Below, one piece after another: positions 1 through 7,178 of a DNA stretch of 37,196 nucleotides. Below the pieces are notes generated by a model. It ran no database searches and was not told the origin of the DNA. It saw nothing but the letters and a program-made list of their open reading frames with translations. Each line of letters begins with the position of its first letter. The first letter of the stretch is position 1. Source of the stretch: Clostridiales bacterium (GTDB taxonomy: Bacteria; Bacillota; Clostridia; Oscillospirales; Oscillospiraceae); contig SFGJ01000014.1 in assembly GCA_004557655.1 (NCBI GenBank), positions 1-37,196 on the forward strand. Direction: 5' to 3'. Both the position numbers and the translations under genes were made by a program.

Positions 1-555
1 GGCAATGGGCAGGCTGCGGCTATCATAGCGACCCATACCACCGTCACCATCGAGAGCGGCAAGTATACCAACGACAATGCCGTGATCTTCTGCCAGACTC
101 TTGATCCCGAAGCTGTGGGCGTAATGATCAACGGCGGTACCTTTGACGGACAGGGCGCTGCCAGCGTTATTGTCAACCTCTCCGGCAATGTGATCATCAA
201 CGACGGCGAATTCAATGCGTATCATGACGGCGAGCGTTACGGTGCATGCGTTCAAGTCGAACCCTACATTCCCTATGTACCCTCCATCACCACCATCAAC
301 GGCGGCACCTTTAACGCCGATAAGTCCATCTTCTATGTGAACGTGGGCACCAATCACATCCAGAAGATCATCGTCAACGGCGGTACCTTCAACGTGGCTG
401 AGGGCGGTAGCCTGATCGAGGTCTCTTCCGGCAATGCCGGCGATTACCTGACCATCACCGGCGGTACCTTCAATGTGGATCCCACCGCATATGTGGACAC
501 GGCAAATTACAATGTCACCCAAAGCGGTTCTACCTGGACTGTAACTGCAAAATAA
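1..555 (+). CDS. Surface/extracellular protein with INGGTF repeats, C-terminal part (5' end outside window)
   Basis: The reading frame is open from the first base and ends at TAA 553-555, so this is a 3'-partial gene of 184 visible codons. The GTG at 82 is only an internal codon. The visible protein is a run of irregular repeats with the core NGGTF (INGGTFDG, INGGTFNA, VNGGTFNV, ITGGTFNV) separated by 25-35 residues of beta-rich sequence. Such spacing is typical of parallel beta-helix or stacked beta-rung surface proteins of gut Clostridia. The end, FNVDPTAYVD then VTQSGSTWTVTAK, is the usual finish of these repeat proteins; there is no LPXTG or membrane anchor here, so anchoring would have to come from the missing N-terminal part. 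Function is unknown; adhesion or glycan contact is a guess. It lies 105 bp upstream of a probable exported protein. Confidence 0.75.
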   Translation, partial: GNGQAAAIIATHTTVTIESGKYTNDNAVIFCQTLDPEAVGVMINGGTFDGQGAASVIVNLSGNVIINDGEFNAYHDGERYGACVQVEPYIPYVPSITTINGGTFNADKSIFYVNVGTNHIQKIIVNGGTFNVAEGGSLIEVSSGNAGDYLTITGGTFNVDPTAYVDTANYNVTQSGSTWTVTAK

Positions 556-569
556 TTATTATCGTCTCT

Positions 570-627
570 CCCTCCCTTGTGAGGGAGGGGCAATCAAAGG
601 GCATAAGCGTGCCTTGCGCCCTTTGAT
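570..627. repeat. Two adjacent intergenic inverted repeats (possible terminator or small palindromic repeat)
   Basis: Positions 570-589 form an 8-bp perfect hairpin, CCCTCCCT-TGTG-AGGGAGGG. Positions 593-602 and 618-627 form a second 10-bp perfect hairpin (ATCAAAGGGC / GCCCTTTGAT). Neither is followed by a clear T-run, so they are weak as intrinsic terminators. The CCCTCCC...GGGAGGG palindrome resembles short dispersed intergenic palindromes I know from Oscillospirales genomes. Together they fill the gap between the repeat protein and the next gene. Confidence 0.5.
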
Positions 628-660
628 CGCCCAAAGAAAAAGAAAGGAGATACAAATATT

Positions 661-1614
661 ATGGGAAACAAAAGCGGAGCTCTGATCCTTCTGATCATGC
701 TCATTGTGTCTGCCTTTGTTATATTGATGGTCAAATTGGCGGCTTACATCAGACATTTTAATGGAGAAACCAGGTGCATCATCATGAAAATGCAACGGGC
801 AGCCGATGAAAAAGAATACTGCTATTGGCATAAAATGCTGCGCTGCCATTACCTCTGCCTGATTCCGTTTGTGAACGAGCGCAATGTATCAGGCGCGTAC
901 TCCTTTTTCTTCCATCAGCCGAAACGCGCCGAAAAGGAAACCCGCATAGACGGCGTCTTTCATATCCTCGCACCCTCGTTGGCCGCGTTTTGCCTCTGTG
1001 CCGTATGCCTTTGCGGAGCGTCGTGGGCATGGTTCACCGCATCCTCCGGTATCGGCGCCGCAAAGGTTCAGGCCGCAACCTACACTGTCAAAATTGAGCA
1101 CGAGACTGACACGGGTGGTTGGCAAGAATGCGAATACCGAATCAGCCTTGACGGCGGCAAGATCTACAAACTACGCATTACCCCTACCGGAACAGCAACG
1201 AACGGTTTTTGCACTGTTGAAATCGGCGACAAAACCTACCAAACAAATCAGATTCCAAAGGACAGCAGCTCTGCGTTCTCTGTTACAGTTCAAGCCAATG
1301 AGGACGCCACACTGATGATCACTCCGAAATGGGGAACCGGGTCCGGCACAAATAAAATTAACTCCGGGGACACGATTGTATACGGCACGGCGCAGTCTGA
1401 AGGGCAGAAAAGTTCTCTGCTCTTGCTGGCCCCTACCAGTGGCAGTGGGGAGAACAGTGCACCCTCCGCCCCGGCACCCACAGGCGAAAACAATGCCTCG
1501 TCCGTCGAAGGGGAAAACAGCGCGCAAGGCGGCACGGGCCCTGCCGCAGAGGAAAACCAGGCAGATCCGCAGGAAGCGGGCGCGGGGGAAGAAAACGGAT
1601 CTCCTGGCGCGTGA
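661..1614 (+). CDS. Membrane-anchored protein with WAWFTAS motif (SipW-cognate-like), acidic/Ser-Pro-rich tail
   Basis: 317 residues; ATG 661 has an SD (AAAGGAGA) about 10 bases upstream. A first hydrophobic segment lies at residues 6-29. A Cys- and Lys/Arg-containing loop follows, then a second hydrophobic segment at about 102-121 that runs straight into S121-W-A-W-F125-T-A-S. That W-F-T motif directly after a hydrophobic helix is the hallmark of SipW-cognate/TasA-like and related exported Firmicutes proteins. Residues 145-255 look like a beta-rich ectodomain. The last 55 residues are low-complexity (Gly, Ser, Pro, Glu, Asn) with no sorting signal. The 100-residue N-terminal extension before the second helix is unusual for TasA-like proteins. 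I do not recognise a named family; a biofilm or surface-fibre role is inferred from the motif and from the upstream repeat protein. Confidence 0.6.
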   Translation: MGNKSGALILLIMLIVSAFVILMVKLAAYIRHFNGETRCIIMKMQRAADEKEYCYWHKMLRCHYLCLIPFVNERNVSGAYSFFFHQPKRAEKETRIDGVFHILAPSLAAFCLCAVCLCGASWAWFTASSGIGAAKVQAATYTVKIEHETDTGGWQECEYRISLDGGKIYKLRITPTGTATNGFCTVEIGDKTYQTNQIPKDSSSAFSVTVQANEDATLMITPKWGTGSGTNKINSGDTIVYGTAQSEGQKSSLLLLAPTSGSGENSAPSAPAPTGENNASSVEGENSAQGGTGPAAEENQADPQEAGAGEENGSPGA

Positions 1615-1656
1615 ATGGCACATTCGGCTGCTTGGAGCAAGGAGTGAGCCAAGGAG

Positions 1657-1679
1657 ATCCCGGCGGCCCGTGCCGGGAT
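1657..1679. terminator. GC-rich hairpin downstream of the membrane protein gene
   Basis: Inverted repeat ATCCCGGC (1657-1664) / GCCGGGAT (1672-1679) with a 7-base loop, 43 bases after the stop codon at 1614. It has no T-run, so termination is only possible. The rest of 1615-1811 contains no reading frame I trust; an A/T palindrome (TTCTTTTTT-gt-AAAAAAAGAA) lies at about 1774-1794, just before the metK promoter. Confidence 0.4.
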
Positions 1680-1811
1680 GGCGCCAATGGCTGTGATCGA
1701 GCGGTCGGCAAAACGCAAGGCCGCTCTTCGGTGAATAATTGTGTCATTTAATGAAGATGGACGGTGGATTCTGTTCTTTTTTGTAAAAAAAGAAATATTT
1801 TGAGCACACAA

Positions 1812-1840
1812 TTGACAAATTGCGCGTATGGCACTATAAT
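1812..1840 (+). promoter_or_regulatory. Sigma-A-type promoter of the metK transcript
   Basis: TTGACA at 1812-1817 and TATAAT at 1835-1840, separated by exactly 17 bases. Both hexamers are perfect consensus matches. Transcription would start near 1847, about 25 bases before the riboswitch aptamer. Confidence 0.92.
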
Positions 1841-1870
1841 AATATCAAGCAAACCCCATAAACTAAATAC

Positions 1871-1996
1871 CTTATCAAGAGTGGTTGAGGGAACGGCCCG
1901 ATGAAACCACGGCAACCTGCATTGCAAGGTGCCAAATCCGACGAGTATGCTGAATGCGGAAGTGATAGTCCCGCATTCGTCCTTCGACAGATGAGG
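1871..1996 (+). promoter_or_regulatory. SAM-I (S-box) riboswitch
   Basis: The conserved S-box elements appear in order: CTTATCAAGAG (P1 5' strand and start of the core), GAGGGA, CGGCCCGATGAAACC, CGGCAACC, GGTGCCAAATCC, then a P4-type hairpin and GACAGATGAGG closing P1. It sits between a consensus promoter and metK. In this class, S-adenosylmethionine binding promotes the terminator conformation and switches expression off. Sequence match and context are both textbook. Confidence 0.97.
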
Positions 1997-2009
1997 AGCG
2001 ATTCTAAAG

Positions 2010-2042
2010 CACGATCCGTCGAATGCCGGAGCGTGTTTTTTT
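2010..2042 (+). terminator. Riboswitch expression-platform terminator
   Basis: Stem CACGATCCG (2010-2018) / CGGAGCGTG (2026-2034) with one A/G mismatch and a 7-base loop, followed by eight Ts (2035-2042). It lies just after the SAM-I aptamer and before the metK SD, so it is the element expected to form when SAM is bound. Confidence 0.85.
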
Positions 2043-2100
2043 CATAGCTCCGAACCGTATGGGGATTGCAAATTTTTATACGAAAAGGAGCAAACAAACC

Positions 2101-3285
2101 ATGGCAAGAAGATTATTCACATCTGAGTCCGTCACTGAGGGACATCCTGACAAGATCTGTGACCAGATCTCCGACGCGGTACTGGACGCCATTCTGGAAA
2201 AGGATCCCAATGGCCGCGTGGCCTGCGAGACCTGTGCTTCCACGGGCCTGATCCACATCATGGGGGAGATCACCACCAACTGCTATGTGGACATTCCCAA
2301 GATTGCCCGGCAGGTGGTGCTGGACATCGGCTATGACCGCGCAAAGTATGGTTTTGACGGCAATACCTGCGCCGTTATTACCAATATCGACGAGCAGAGC
2401 GGCGATATCGCTATGGGAGTGGACAAGTCTTTGGAAGCCAAGACCAGCGGTGATGCCGAGCTGGACAACGGCGCCGGCGACCAGGGCATGATGTTCGGCT
2501 ATGCCTGCAACGAGACACCGGAGCTGATGCCTCTGGCTATCTCCATTGCCCAGAAAATGGCCAAGCGCCTCACTGATGTGCGAAAGCAGGGATTGGTGGG
2601 CTATCTGCGGCCCGATGGCAAGACCCAGGTCACGGTGGAGTATGACGAGAATGGCAAGCCGGTCCGGGTAGACACCGTGGTATTGTCTACCCAGCACGCT
2701 GCCGAGGTGTCTTTGGATCAGATCCGGAAGGATATGATCGAGCTGGTCATCAAACCCACCGTGCCCAATGGCCTGCTGGATGAGAACACCAAGTTTTATG
2801 TCAACCCCACCGGCCGCTTCGTCATCGGCGGCCCGCAGGGCGACAGCGGCCTTACCGGCCGAAAGATCATCGTGGATACCTACGGCGGCAGCGCTCCCCA
2901 CGGCGGCGGCGCCTTCTCCGGCAAGGATCCCACCAAGGTGGATCGCAGCGCCGCTTATGCTGCCCGCTGGGTGGCCAAAAATGTAGTGGCGGCCGGCCTG
3001 GCTGACCGCTGCCAGGTGCAGCTGGCCTATGCCATCGGTGTGGCTCGCCCTGTCAGCGTGCTGGTGGAGACTTTCGGCACCGGGAAGGTGTCCGACGAGA
3101 AGCTGGAGCAGGCCGTGGAGAAGGTCTTTGACCTGCGGCCCACTGCCATCATCCGGGATTTGGATTTGCAGAGACCCATTTACCGCCAACTGGCGGCTTA
3201 CGGTCATATGGGCCGTGAGGATCTGGGTGTGAATTGGGAGAAGACTGACCGGGTGGAGGCGCTCAAGGCGGCTCTGGCGAACTGA
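2101..3285 (+). CDS. metK: S-adenosylmethionine synthetase (methionine adenosyltransferase)
   Basis: 394 residues, normal for MetK (about 385-400). It makes SAM from methionine and ATP in the cytosol, as a tetramer needing Mg2+ and K+. The start is ATG 2101 (MARRLFTSESVTEGHPDKI), chosen because an AAAAGGAG SD lies about 10 bases upstream; an in-frame ATG at 2023 lies inside the riboswitch terminator and is rejected. Family signatures visible: N-terminal SESVTEGHPDK, the GAGDQGMMFGYA motif, and GGGAFSGKDPTKVDRSAAY near residue 265, the ATP/phosphate-binding loop. The gene is intact and controlled by the upstream promoter, SAM-I riboswitch and terminator. It is a housekeeping gene, which marks this part as chromosome rather than mobile element. 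Confidence 0.98.
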   Translation: MARRLFTSESVTEGHPDKICDQISDAVLDAILEKDPNGRVACETCASTGLIHIMGEITTNCYVDIPKIARQVVLDIGYDRAKYGFDGNTCAVITNIDEQSGDIAMGVDKSLEAKTSGDAELDNGAGDQGMMFGYACNETPELMPLAISIAQKMAKRLTDVRKQGLVGYLRPDGKTQVTVEYDENGKPVRVDTVVLSTQHAAEVSLDQIRKDMIELVIKPTVPNGLLDENTKFYVNPTGRFVIGGPQGDSGLTGRKIIVDTYGGSAPHGGGAFSGKDPTKVDRSAAYAARWVAKNVVAAGLADRCQVQLAYAIGVARPVSVLVETFGTGKVSDEKLEQAVEKVFDLRPTAIIRDLDLQRPIYRQLAAYGHMGREDLGVNWEKTDRVEALKAALAN

Positions 3286-3322
3286 TTTTCCTATTGCAAA
3301 ACATCTGAAAAGCTGATATAGT

Positions 3323-3354
3323 AAATACGCCGCCCGGATGCGGGCGGCGTATTT
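3323..3354 (+). terminator. metK terminator
   Basis: Perfect 14-bp stem, AAATACGCCGCCCG / CGGGCGGCGTATTT, with a GATG loop (3323-3354). The 3' strand ends in ATTTCTCT. It starts 37 bases after the metK stop and six bases before the truncated tRNA. Confidence 0.85.
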
Positions 3355-3360
3355 CTCTAC

Positions 3361-3398
3361 CCGGGTGTAGCGCAGTTGGTAGCGCGCCTGCTTTGGGA
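3361..3398 (+). pseudogene. Truncated tRNA-Pro(TGG), 5' half only
   Basis: CCGGGTG (acceptor 5' strand), TAGCGCAGTTGGTAGCGC (D arm), then CCTGC-TTTGGGA (anticodon 5' stem and loop with TGG at 34-36). After GGGAG the sequence stops matching a tRNA: the expected GCAGG strand, T arm and CCGGG-complementary 3' acceptor strand are absent, and no matching 3' half occurs elsewhere in the window. The break is at the anticodon loop, a known tyrosine-recombinase target. It differs in the D and anticodon stems from the intact tRNA-Pro at 3584, so it is not a tandem duplication of it. I read it as an integration or excision scar. Confidence 0.7.
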
Positions 3399-3449
3399 GT
3401 GCCGTGGCGGTATCCGGGATAGGGTGAGGCGAAACGCCGCAAATCCTTG

Positions 3450-3526
3450 TGACACCTGCATTTGCGGGATTTCCACCGATTGCCGAAAATAGCATAAAAG
3501 CGGCTTTGACCACAGGAATGACCACA
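3450..3526. repeat. Direct repeats resembling recombinase arm sites (possible att-site remnant)
   Basis: TGACACC at 3450-3457, then TGACCACA twice at 3507-3514 and 3519-3526 (12-base period), in the 185 bp between the broken tRNA and the intact tRNA. Short TGAC-type direct repeats beside an anticodon-loop break are what arm-type integrase sites look like. An AAATCC/GGATTT inverted pair surrounds the first repeat. No integrase gene is nearby, so this is inferred from position and repeats only. Confidence 0.35.
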
Positions 3527-3538
3527 GACAGAAAAATC

Positions 3539-3567
3539 TTTATTTTTTCCGCTCGCCGTGGTATCAT
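3539..3567 (+). promoter_or_regulatory. Possible promoter of tRNA-Pro
   Basis: -10 TATCAT at 3562-3567 (five of six consensus bases) and a poor -35 TTTATT at 3539-3544, with a 17-base spacer. The predicted start is about 10 bases before the mature tRNA. Confidence 0.4.
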
Positions 3568-3583
3568 GGCAGAAATTGAATAT

Positions 3584-3659
3584 CCGGGTGTAGTTCAGCT
3601 GATAGAACGCGTGGTTTGGGACCACGAGGCCGAGAGTTTGAGTCTCTCCACTCGGACCA
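3584..3659 (+). tRNA. tRNA-Pro (anticodon TGG)
   Basis: 76 nt including an encoded CCA. Acceptor CCGGGTG/CACTCGG pairs fully (one G-T), the D stem GTTC/GAAC pairs, the anticodon stem is CGTGG/CCACG with loop TTTGGGA, so the anticodon is TGG. The variable loop is AGGCC, the T stem GAGAG/CTCTC with loop TTTGAGT, the discriminator A then CCA. All arms pair, so the gene should be functional. The element lies immediately 3', so its 3' end is a candidate integration site, but without the far junction this cannot be settled. Confidence 0.95.
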
Positions 3660-3693
3660 AAATGTGGAGACAAAAAAGATGTCTCTTGCGAAA

Positions 3694-3717
3694 AGCCCGA
3701 ATATATCGGGCTTTTTT
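3694..3717 (+). terminator. tRNA-Pro terminator
   Basis: AGCCCGA (3694-3700), ATATA loop, TCGGGCT (3706-3712), then a run of six Ts (3712-3717). A second small inverted repeat GAGAC/GTCTC lies between it and the tRNA. Confidence 0.88.
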
Positions 3718-3724
3718 GCTACCC

Positions 3725-3774
3725 AAACGGCGATTTTTCTCTGTACCAAAACACAGATGTAAAATCGCTGTTTT
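3725..3774. repeat. Long imperfect palindrome
   Basis: AAACGGCGATTTTTCTCTGT and its near-reverse complement ACAGATGTAAAATCGCTGTT frame a short A-rich centre, giving about 17 paired bases per arm with two small bulges. It lies between the tRNA terminator and the first element gene. It could be an element-end protein-binding site or simply a bidirectional hairpin. Confidence 0.5.
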
Positions 3775-3823
3775 CCCTTTGTGGATAGACTTGAACTCCC
3801 GAAAAGTAAATATCAGATACACA

Positions 3824-3858
3824 GGCAGATAGAAAGCAAAAATCTATCTGCCTTTTTT
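3824..3858 (+). terminator. Terminator-like hairpin upstream of the first element gene
   Basis: GGCAGATAGA (3824-3833) / TCTATCTGCC (3843-3852), perfect 10-bp stem with a 9-base loop, followed by six Ts. It lies 30 bases upstream of the start codon at 3888, so a transcript entering the element from the tRNA side should be stopped or attenuated here. Confidence 0.85.
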
Positions 3859-3887
3859 ATTACCCTCAAAAAAAGGAGAAATCAGAT

Positions 3888-4532
3888 ATGCTGCAGAAAG
3901 AATTAGCCAAACGGCTCAGGGCTCGGTACGACACCAAGATGGACGGCAACGGATGGCTGGAAGTGTCCTCGGACGGCATCCCCCTCTGCCGGATAAAATA
4001 CAACGGTCAATTTCTAAGCAACGCCGACCAAAACCTCTTGGATGAATACCGCAGTAAAATTGCAGACATTCAGAAAGAGATCTCTACGGTGCGAGAATAT
4101 GTCGGTCTCTACGAACACGCACCGCAGATGAAAGCTGCCGATGTCTCCGATTACAGACAGCTTGCCTCTTTCGGAGATACCGTATTGGCGGCAACCTACA
4201 GCGAAAAGAATGGCTTTATGTTCTGTACCTGGAAACAGAACGCTGACGGTGACTCGGTGTTTTGGGGAGATTATTCGCCGAACTATGAATATGTCAAAGA
4301 AGCCTTTGCCGTGCGTTCCGGTCTTGTCAGCAACTATCGCCTGTTCAGTGAGAATGAATCGGCAGACCTTTGTCGCTGTGTGGACTTCACCAAAGGAAAC
4401 TGCGAAACGCTGACCTATGAGCAGGAACGGCAGCTCGATAAGCTCCAAGAAAAGCTCACGGACGGATATCCCTCCCTTGAAGCCGAGCCGCCGACCTTTG
4501 AACAGGAATCAGCACCACAACAGAATATGTAA
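3888..4532 (+). CDS. Unknown element cargo protein with acidic/Met C-terminal tail
   Basis: 214 residues; ATG 3888 has an AAAAAGGAG SD. I do not recognise the family. Residues 1-45 look like a small beta domain (GWLEVSSDGIPLCRI). Residues 50-70 are predicted helical, perhaps coiled coil. Residues 85-180 form a mixed alpha/beta region (VLAATYSEKNGFMFCTW...SVFWGDYSPNYEYVKEAFAVRSGL), and the end is a Gln/Glu-rich linker. There is no signal peptide or membrane segment, so it is cytosolic. The C-terminus, EQESAPQQNM, follows the acidic-plus-terminal-Met pattern seen in many cargo proteins of this element. It is the first gene of the element and is followed by its own terminator-like hairpin. Confidence 0.8.
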   Translation: MLQKELAKRLRARYDTKMDGNGWLEVSSDGIPLCRIKYNGQFLSNADQNLLDEYRSKIADIQKEISTVREYVGLYEHAPQMKAADVSDYRQLASFGDTVLAATYSEKNGFMFCTWKQNADGDSVFWGDYSPNYEYVKEAFAVRSGLVSNYRLFSENESADLCRCVDFTKGNCETLTYEQERQLDKLQEKLTDGYPSLEAEPPTFEQESAPQQNM

Positions 4533-4543
4533 TACTATCAATC

Positions 4544-4577
4544 GCCCTTCGGTTACACAAAAACCGGAGGGCTTTTT
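4544..4577 (+). terminator. Terminator-like hairpin between cargo genes
   Basis: GCCCTTCGGTT / AACCGGAGGGC, 11 bp with one T-G pair, then TTTTT (4573-4577). It lies 11 bases after the preceding stop and 23 bases before the next start codon. Confidence 0.85.
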
Positions 4578-4599
4578 CTATTTCACAAGGAGAACCGAA

Positions 4600-5196
4600 A
4601 TGACCGTATTTTCAAATAACCCATATGACAGACGCATGGAACGGCTGATGATGACCGTTCCGAATTTTGCACCGAGAGGCGTGGGCTTCCGTTTTACCGA
4701 AGCACAGCTATTCATCACGACAACCGCTGCAACACCCACAGAGCTACTGACAGCCACCATGAGGCAGATACGCTGTCCGCCCTTCCGCAAGAGATTCAAC
4801 GAATATATAGAAAGCGAGGAAAAACCCATGACATATATAAATGAAAAGCATCGGGCAAGATTTACGCTTGCCGTCAAGAACATCGCCAAGGCAAATTATG
4901 CACTGCTTTCGGCGCTGTATCTGCTCACCGCCGACCAAAGGCTGTGGAGCTGCTGCAAGCATCACATAAATAACGGCTGTGTGTTTTTTGAGAACATCAA
5001 ACTCCATAATTGCACCGAACAAGCCTATACCCTCTACTGTGCGGCAAAGGACTTAACGCTCGGCACAAAGCACATTACCGTGTCGGATCTGTCGGACGCC
5101 GACCTTGTTCCGCCTATGCTGTTCCGCACCATCTGCAACGCTATGGCGATCCGCCGATTTGGACTCGCCGCTGTAAAGGAGATTTGCCATGATTAA
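4600..5196 (+). CDS. DUF6075-like protein
   Basis: 198 residues from ATG 4600, chosen for the AAGGAGAACCGAA SD region; the frame is open further upstream but those codons overlap the previous gene and the hairpin. Residues 1-75 are variable. From residue 77 (MTYINEKHRARF), the ALYLLTADQRLW motif, a Cys-Cys-Lys-His stretch, YCAAKDLTLGTKHITVSDLSD and the final CNAMAIRRFGLAAVKE match what I remember of DUF6075, found in Clostridia mobile elements. A second start at 4828, with GAGGAAAAACCC before it, would give just that domain (122 residues). Its function is unknown. The gene overlaps the next start by 8 bases, implying translational coupling to the ArdA-like gene. Confidence 0.75.
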   Translation: MTVFSNNPYDRRMERLMMTVPNFAPRGVGFRFTEAQLFITTTAATPTELLTATMRQIRCPPFRKRFNEYIESEEKPMTYINEKHRARFTLAVKNIAKANYALLSALYLLTADQRLWSCCKHHINNGCVFFENIKLHNCTEQAYTLYCAAKDLTLGTKHITVSDLSDADLVPPMLFRTICNAMAIRRFGLAAVKEICHD

Positions 5197-6325
5197 ACTG
5201 AAAATCAAATACGGCAACAGTCAGACCGACCTCCGTTTTCCCTGCACAGAAAAGGAAATGAGTGCGGCGCTCGAAAGAATCCACGCCGAGGATGTCACAC
5301 CCCTTGAACTGTATGTGTCCGAGGTCGTATTCCCCGAGGAACTCGGCTGCCTCCAAGACCGATTCGTTAACCTCGATGAAGTCAACTTCCTCGGAAAACG
5401 GATGGACAGCTTCTTCGGCGATGAGGAATATCAGTTTTACGAGGCGATGAAATTAGAGGGCTTCGACACTCTGCCCGACCTCCTCAATTTGAGCTTTAAT
5501 CTTAACCGCTATCCACTGATTCGGGATATCGGTGACATGGGCAAAATCGGCAGAGAGTATCTGCTGACGGTCAACGGCGGCATACCGGCACACGACGAAG
5601 ATGACCCGAAATATGTGCAGCTCGGACGGGAGCTGATCCAGTCCGGAAACGGCATATTTACCGAGCATGGCTTGCTGTTTGTTGATGAGGACACCCCATT
5701 TCAAAGGCCGTATGACGGGCAGACCTTCCCGCCATATTTGTATGATCCGGATGTGCTTTGCGTTGCCAAGGCCAAGTATGACGACAAAACCGAATATCTG
5801 TATTTTCCCTGTGAGGAGGAAGCCATCGACAAGGCGTTCGCAAGGCTTGGCACAACAGCGGATGAGATGAAAATCACGCTGGAGGACTTCAATACCGATA
5901 GTCCAGAATGGTTCAGGCGGTTCCGTGAGATCGCCGCCGAAGAAGGCGTTTATGAGTTGAACCGACTGATCGCTGTTGTCAATACGGCAGATATAGATCT
6001 GAAAAAGCTGTGGTCGGTGGCGGAATATGCCGAAGCTGAGGACGCCGAGCAGCTTGTACGGCTGGCAAGGAATATCGGGTGCTTTACTTTCATTGAGGGA
6101 GCAACAAGCTATGCCGAGGTGGGAAGATTTTTTACCGAAACCGAGGACAGATATATTCTTGATCTTGAAATGGAAGATTATTTCGACTATGAGGGATTCG
6201 GAGAATATATCTCGGATAAATTTTACGGCAAATTTGTTTGCGACGGCTTTATTTATAACGACACCGACACAAGTCTGCTCGACATCTTATATCAGGACGA
6301 GCCTATGACGATGGGAGGAATGTAA
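5189..6325 (+). CDS. ArdA-like anti-restriction protein, two tandem domains
   Basis: 378 residues. ArdA proteins are acidic DNA mimics that block type I restriction enzymes when foreign DNA enters a cell. The LDEVNFLGKRMDSF, LPDLLNLSFNLNRYPLIRDIG and NGGIPAHDEDDP stretches (about residues 60-150) match the ArdA-like fold common in these elements. A second, diverged copy follows from about 195 to 365, ending YFDYEGFGEYISDKFYGKFV with an equivalent GFIYN end. The protein is strongly acidic, fitting DNA mimicry. It starts inside the previous gene's stop and ends in DEPMTMGGM; the codons for MGGM are ATGGGAGGAATG, which also supply the SD of the next gene 8 bases on. Family assignment is by motif memory; inhibitory activity is inferred. 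Confidence 0.82.
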   Translation: MIKLKIKYGNSQTDLRFPCTEKEMSAALERIHAEDVTPLELYVSEVVFPEELGCLQDRFVNLDEVNFLGKRMDSFFGDEEYQFYEAMKLEGFDTLPDLLNLSFNLNRYPLIRDIGDMGKIGREYLLTVNGGIPAHDEDDPKYVQLGRELIQSGNGIFTEHGLLFVDEDTPFQRPYDGQTFPPYLYDPDVLCVAKAKYDDKTEYLYFPCEEEAIDKAFARLGTTADEMKITLEDFNTDSPEWFRRFREIAAEEGVYELNRLIAVVNTADIDLKKLWSVAEYAEAEDAEQLVRLARNIGCFTFIEGATSYAEVGRFFTETEDRYILDLEMEDYFDYEGFGEYISDKFYGKFVCDGFIYNDTDTSLLDILYQDEPMTMGGM

Positions 6326-6326
6326 T

Positions 6327-7175
6327 ATGATCACCGCAATTATTCGCAATAAAGAGAATACCCTCGTTCTCGAACTGCCTCACAGCATTTACGACATTTA
6401 TGACAAACTGCGCTCCATCGGTATCCGACAAGCCCCGAAACAGATTTCGCTGACCGACAACGAGGACGAGGACATCGGCGTAAAGCTGTTCAGCGAGAGC
6501 GACTTCGGTCAGCATCTGCTCCTTACGCTGAACGAGAAAAACTCCATAGCCGACGCCAATATGCTGACGCTTGTTATTGGGGCGGCAAGCGAGGACATCA
6601 AAGAGGAACTGGAACAGAATATCCTCTATGACCAGTACGACTCAATGGACGAGGTAATTCCCGCCGTCCGTCAGATGACGCAGGACGCCGGTCCCGTAAA
6701 GGCCGTGTTCTTCTGTCCTCTCATCGGAAACATTGACGAGGGCGATGGAGATATGTTCACGGTCGGCGATTCCTACCTTGCCGACAGCGCCGATGAAATT
6801 GCCGATGCATTAGAGAAATACACCGCCGATGACGAAAACGATATGGCTACCTACTATAACGAGGATGACGGCGTGAGCGAAAAGCTGACCTCGGCTGTTT
6901 GGTCGGTAGAAATGCACGGCGACAGGCTGTTCGGACGAATTGATTGCAGCCTCAAGGAAGCGCTCACGGCAGAGGAAACGGAAGCCCTCCGAGATTGGCT
7001 TACGGGACAGTGTTCGGACGGCCTCGGCGAGGGCTTCGAGCAGCAGCCCATTGACACGATGGACGGCGAGCTGTTCGTCTCCTTCTGGAACAGCGGCGAT
7101 GACTACGCCATGATGACCGAGAGCGAGTTTGACGAATACCTGCAGCAAAATGAAATGCAGGTGGGAGGGATGTAA
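6327..7175 (+). CDS. Acidic anti-restriction-associated cargo protein (ArdA-region-like N-terminus)
   Basis: 282 residues; ATG 6327 follows the previous TAA by one base and uses an SD inside that gene. The N-terminal half (1-95; MITAIIRNKENTLVLELP, then IYDKLRSIGI and NMLTLVIGA) resembles the leading segment of ArdA-like proteins of such elements. The C-terminal part (about 170-270) has MATYYNEDDGVSEKL, VEMHGDRLFGRI and GQCSDGLGEGFEQQPI, a conserved block I know from hypothetical proteins of Clostridia elements. The whole is very acidic (runs of D and E), consistent with a DNA-mimic role. It ends LQQNEMQVGGM, again with an embedded SD (GGGAGGG). Function is not established. Confidence 0.72.
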   Translation: MITAIIRNKENTLVLELPHSIYDIYDKLRSIGIRQAPKQISLTDNEDEDIGVKLFSESDFGQHLLLTLNEKNSIADANMLTLVIGAASEDIKEELEQNILYDQYDSMDEVIPAVRQMTQDAGPVKAVFFCPLIGNIDEGDGDMFTVGDSYLADSADEIADALEKYTADDENDMATYYNEDDGVSEKLTSAVWSVEMHGDRLFGRIDCSLKEALTAEETEALRDWLTGQCSDGLGEGFEQQPIDTMDGELFVSFWNSGDDYAMMTESEFDEYLQQNEMQVGGM

Positions 7176-7178
7176 TAT

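Noticed and set aside
100..480. CRISPR-like or satellite repeats
   Set aside because: The repeats are in-frame codons for NGGTF motifs with variable spacing, so they are protein repeats. No CRISPR array was seen anywhere in the window.
2113..3567. 484-residue minus-strand reading frame over metK
   Set aside because: It is the antisense shadow of a highly codon-biased gene; it has no SD and no recognisable motif, and metK is certain.
3361..3660. A tRNA split by a group I intron
   Set aside because: The interruption is only about 185 bases, lacks intron core elements, and the second half found downstream pairs with its own 5' half, not with the first one.
3263..3832. Reading frames across the tRNA region on both strands
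   Set aside because: They translate tRNA sequence (the well-known spurious tRNA-derived proteins) and carry no SD.
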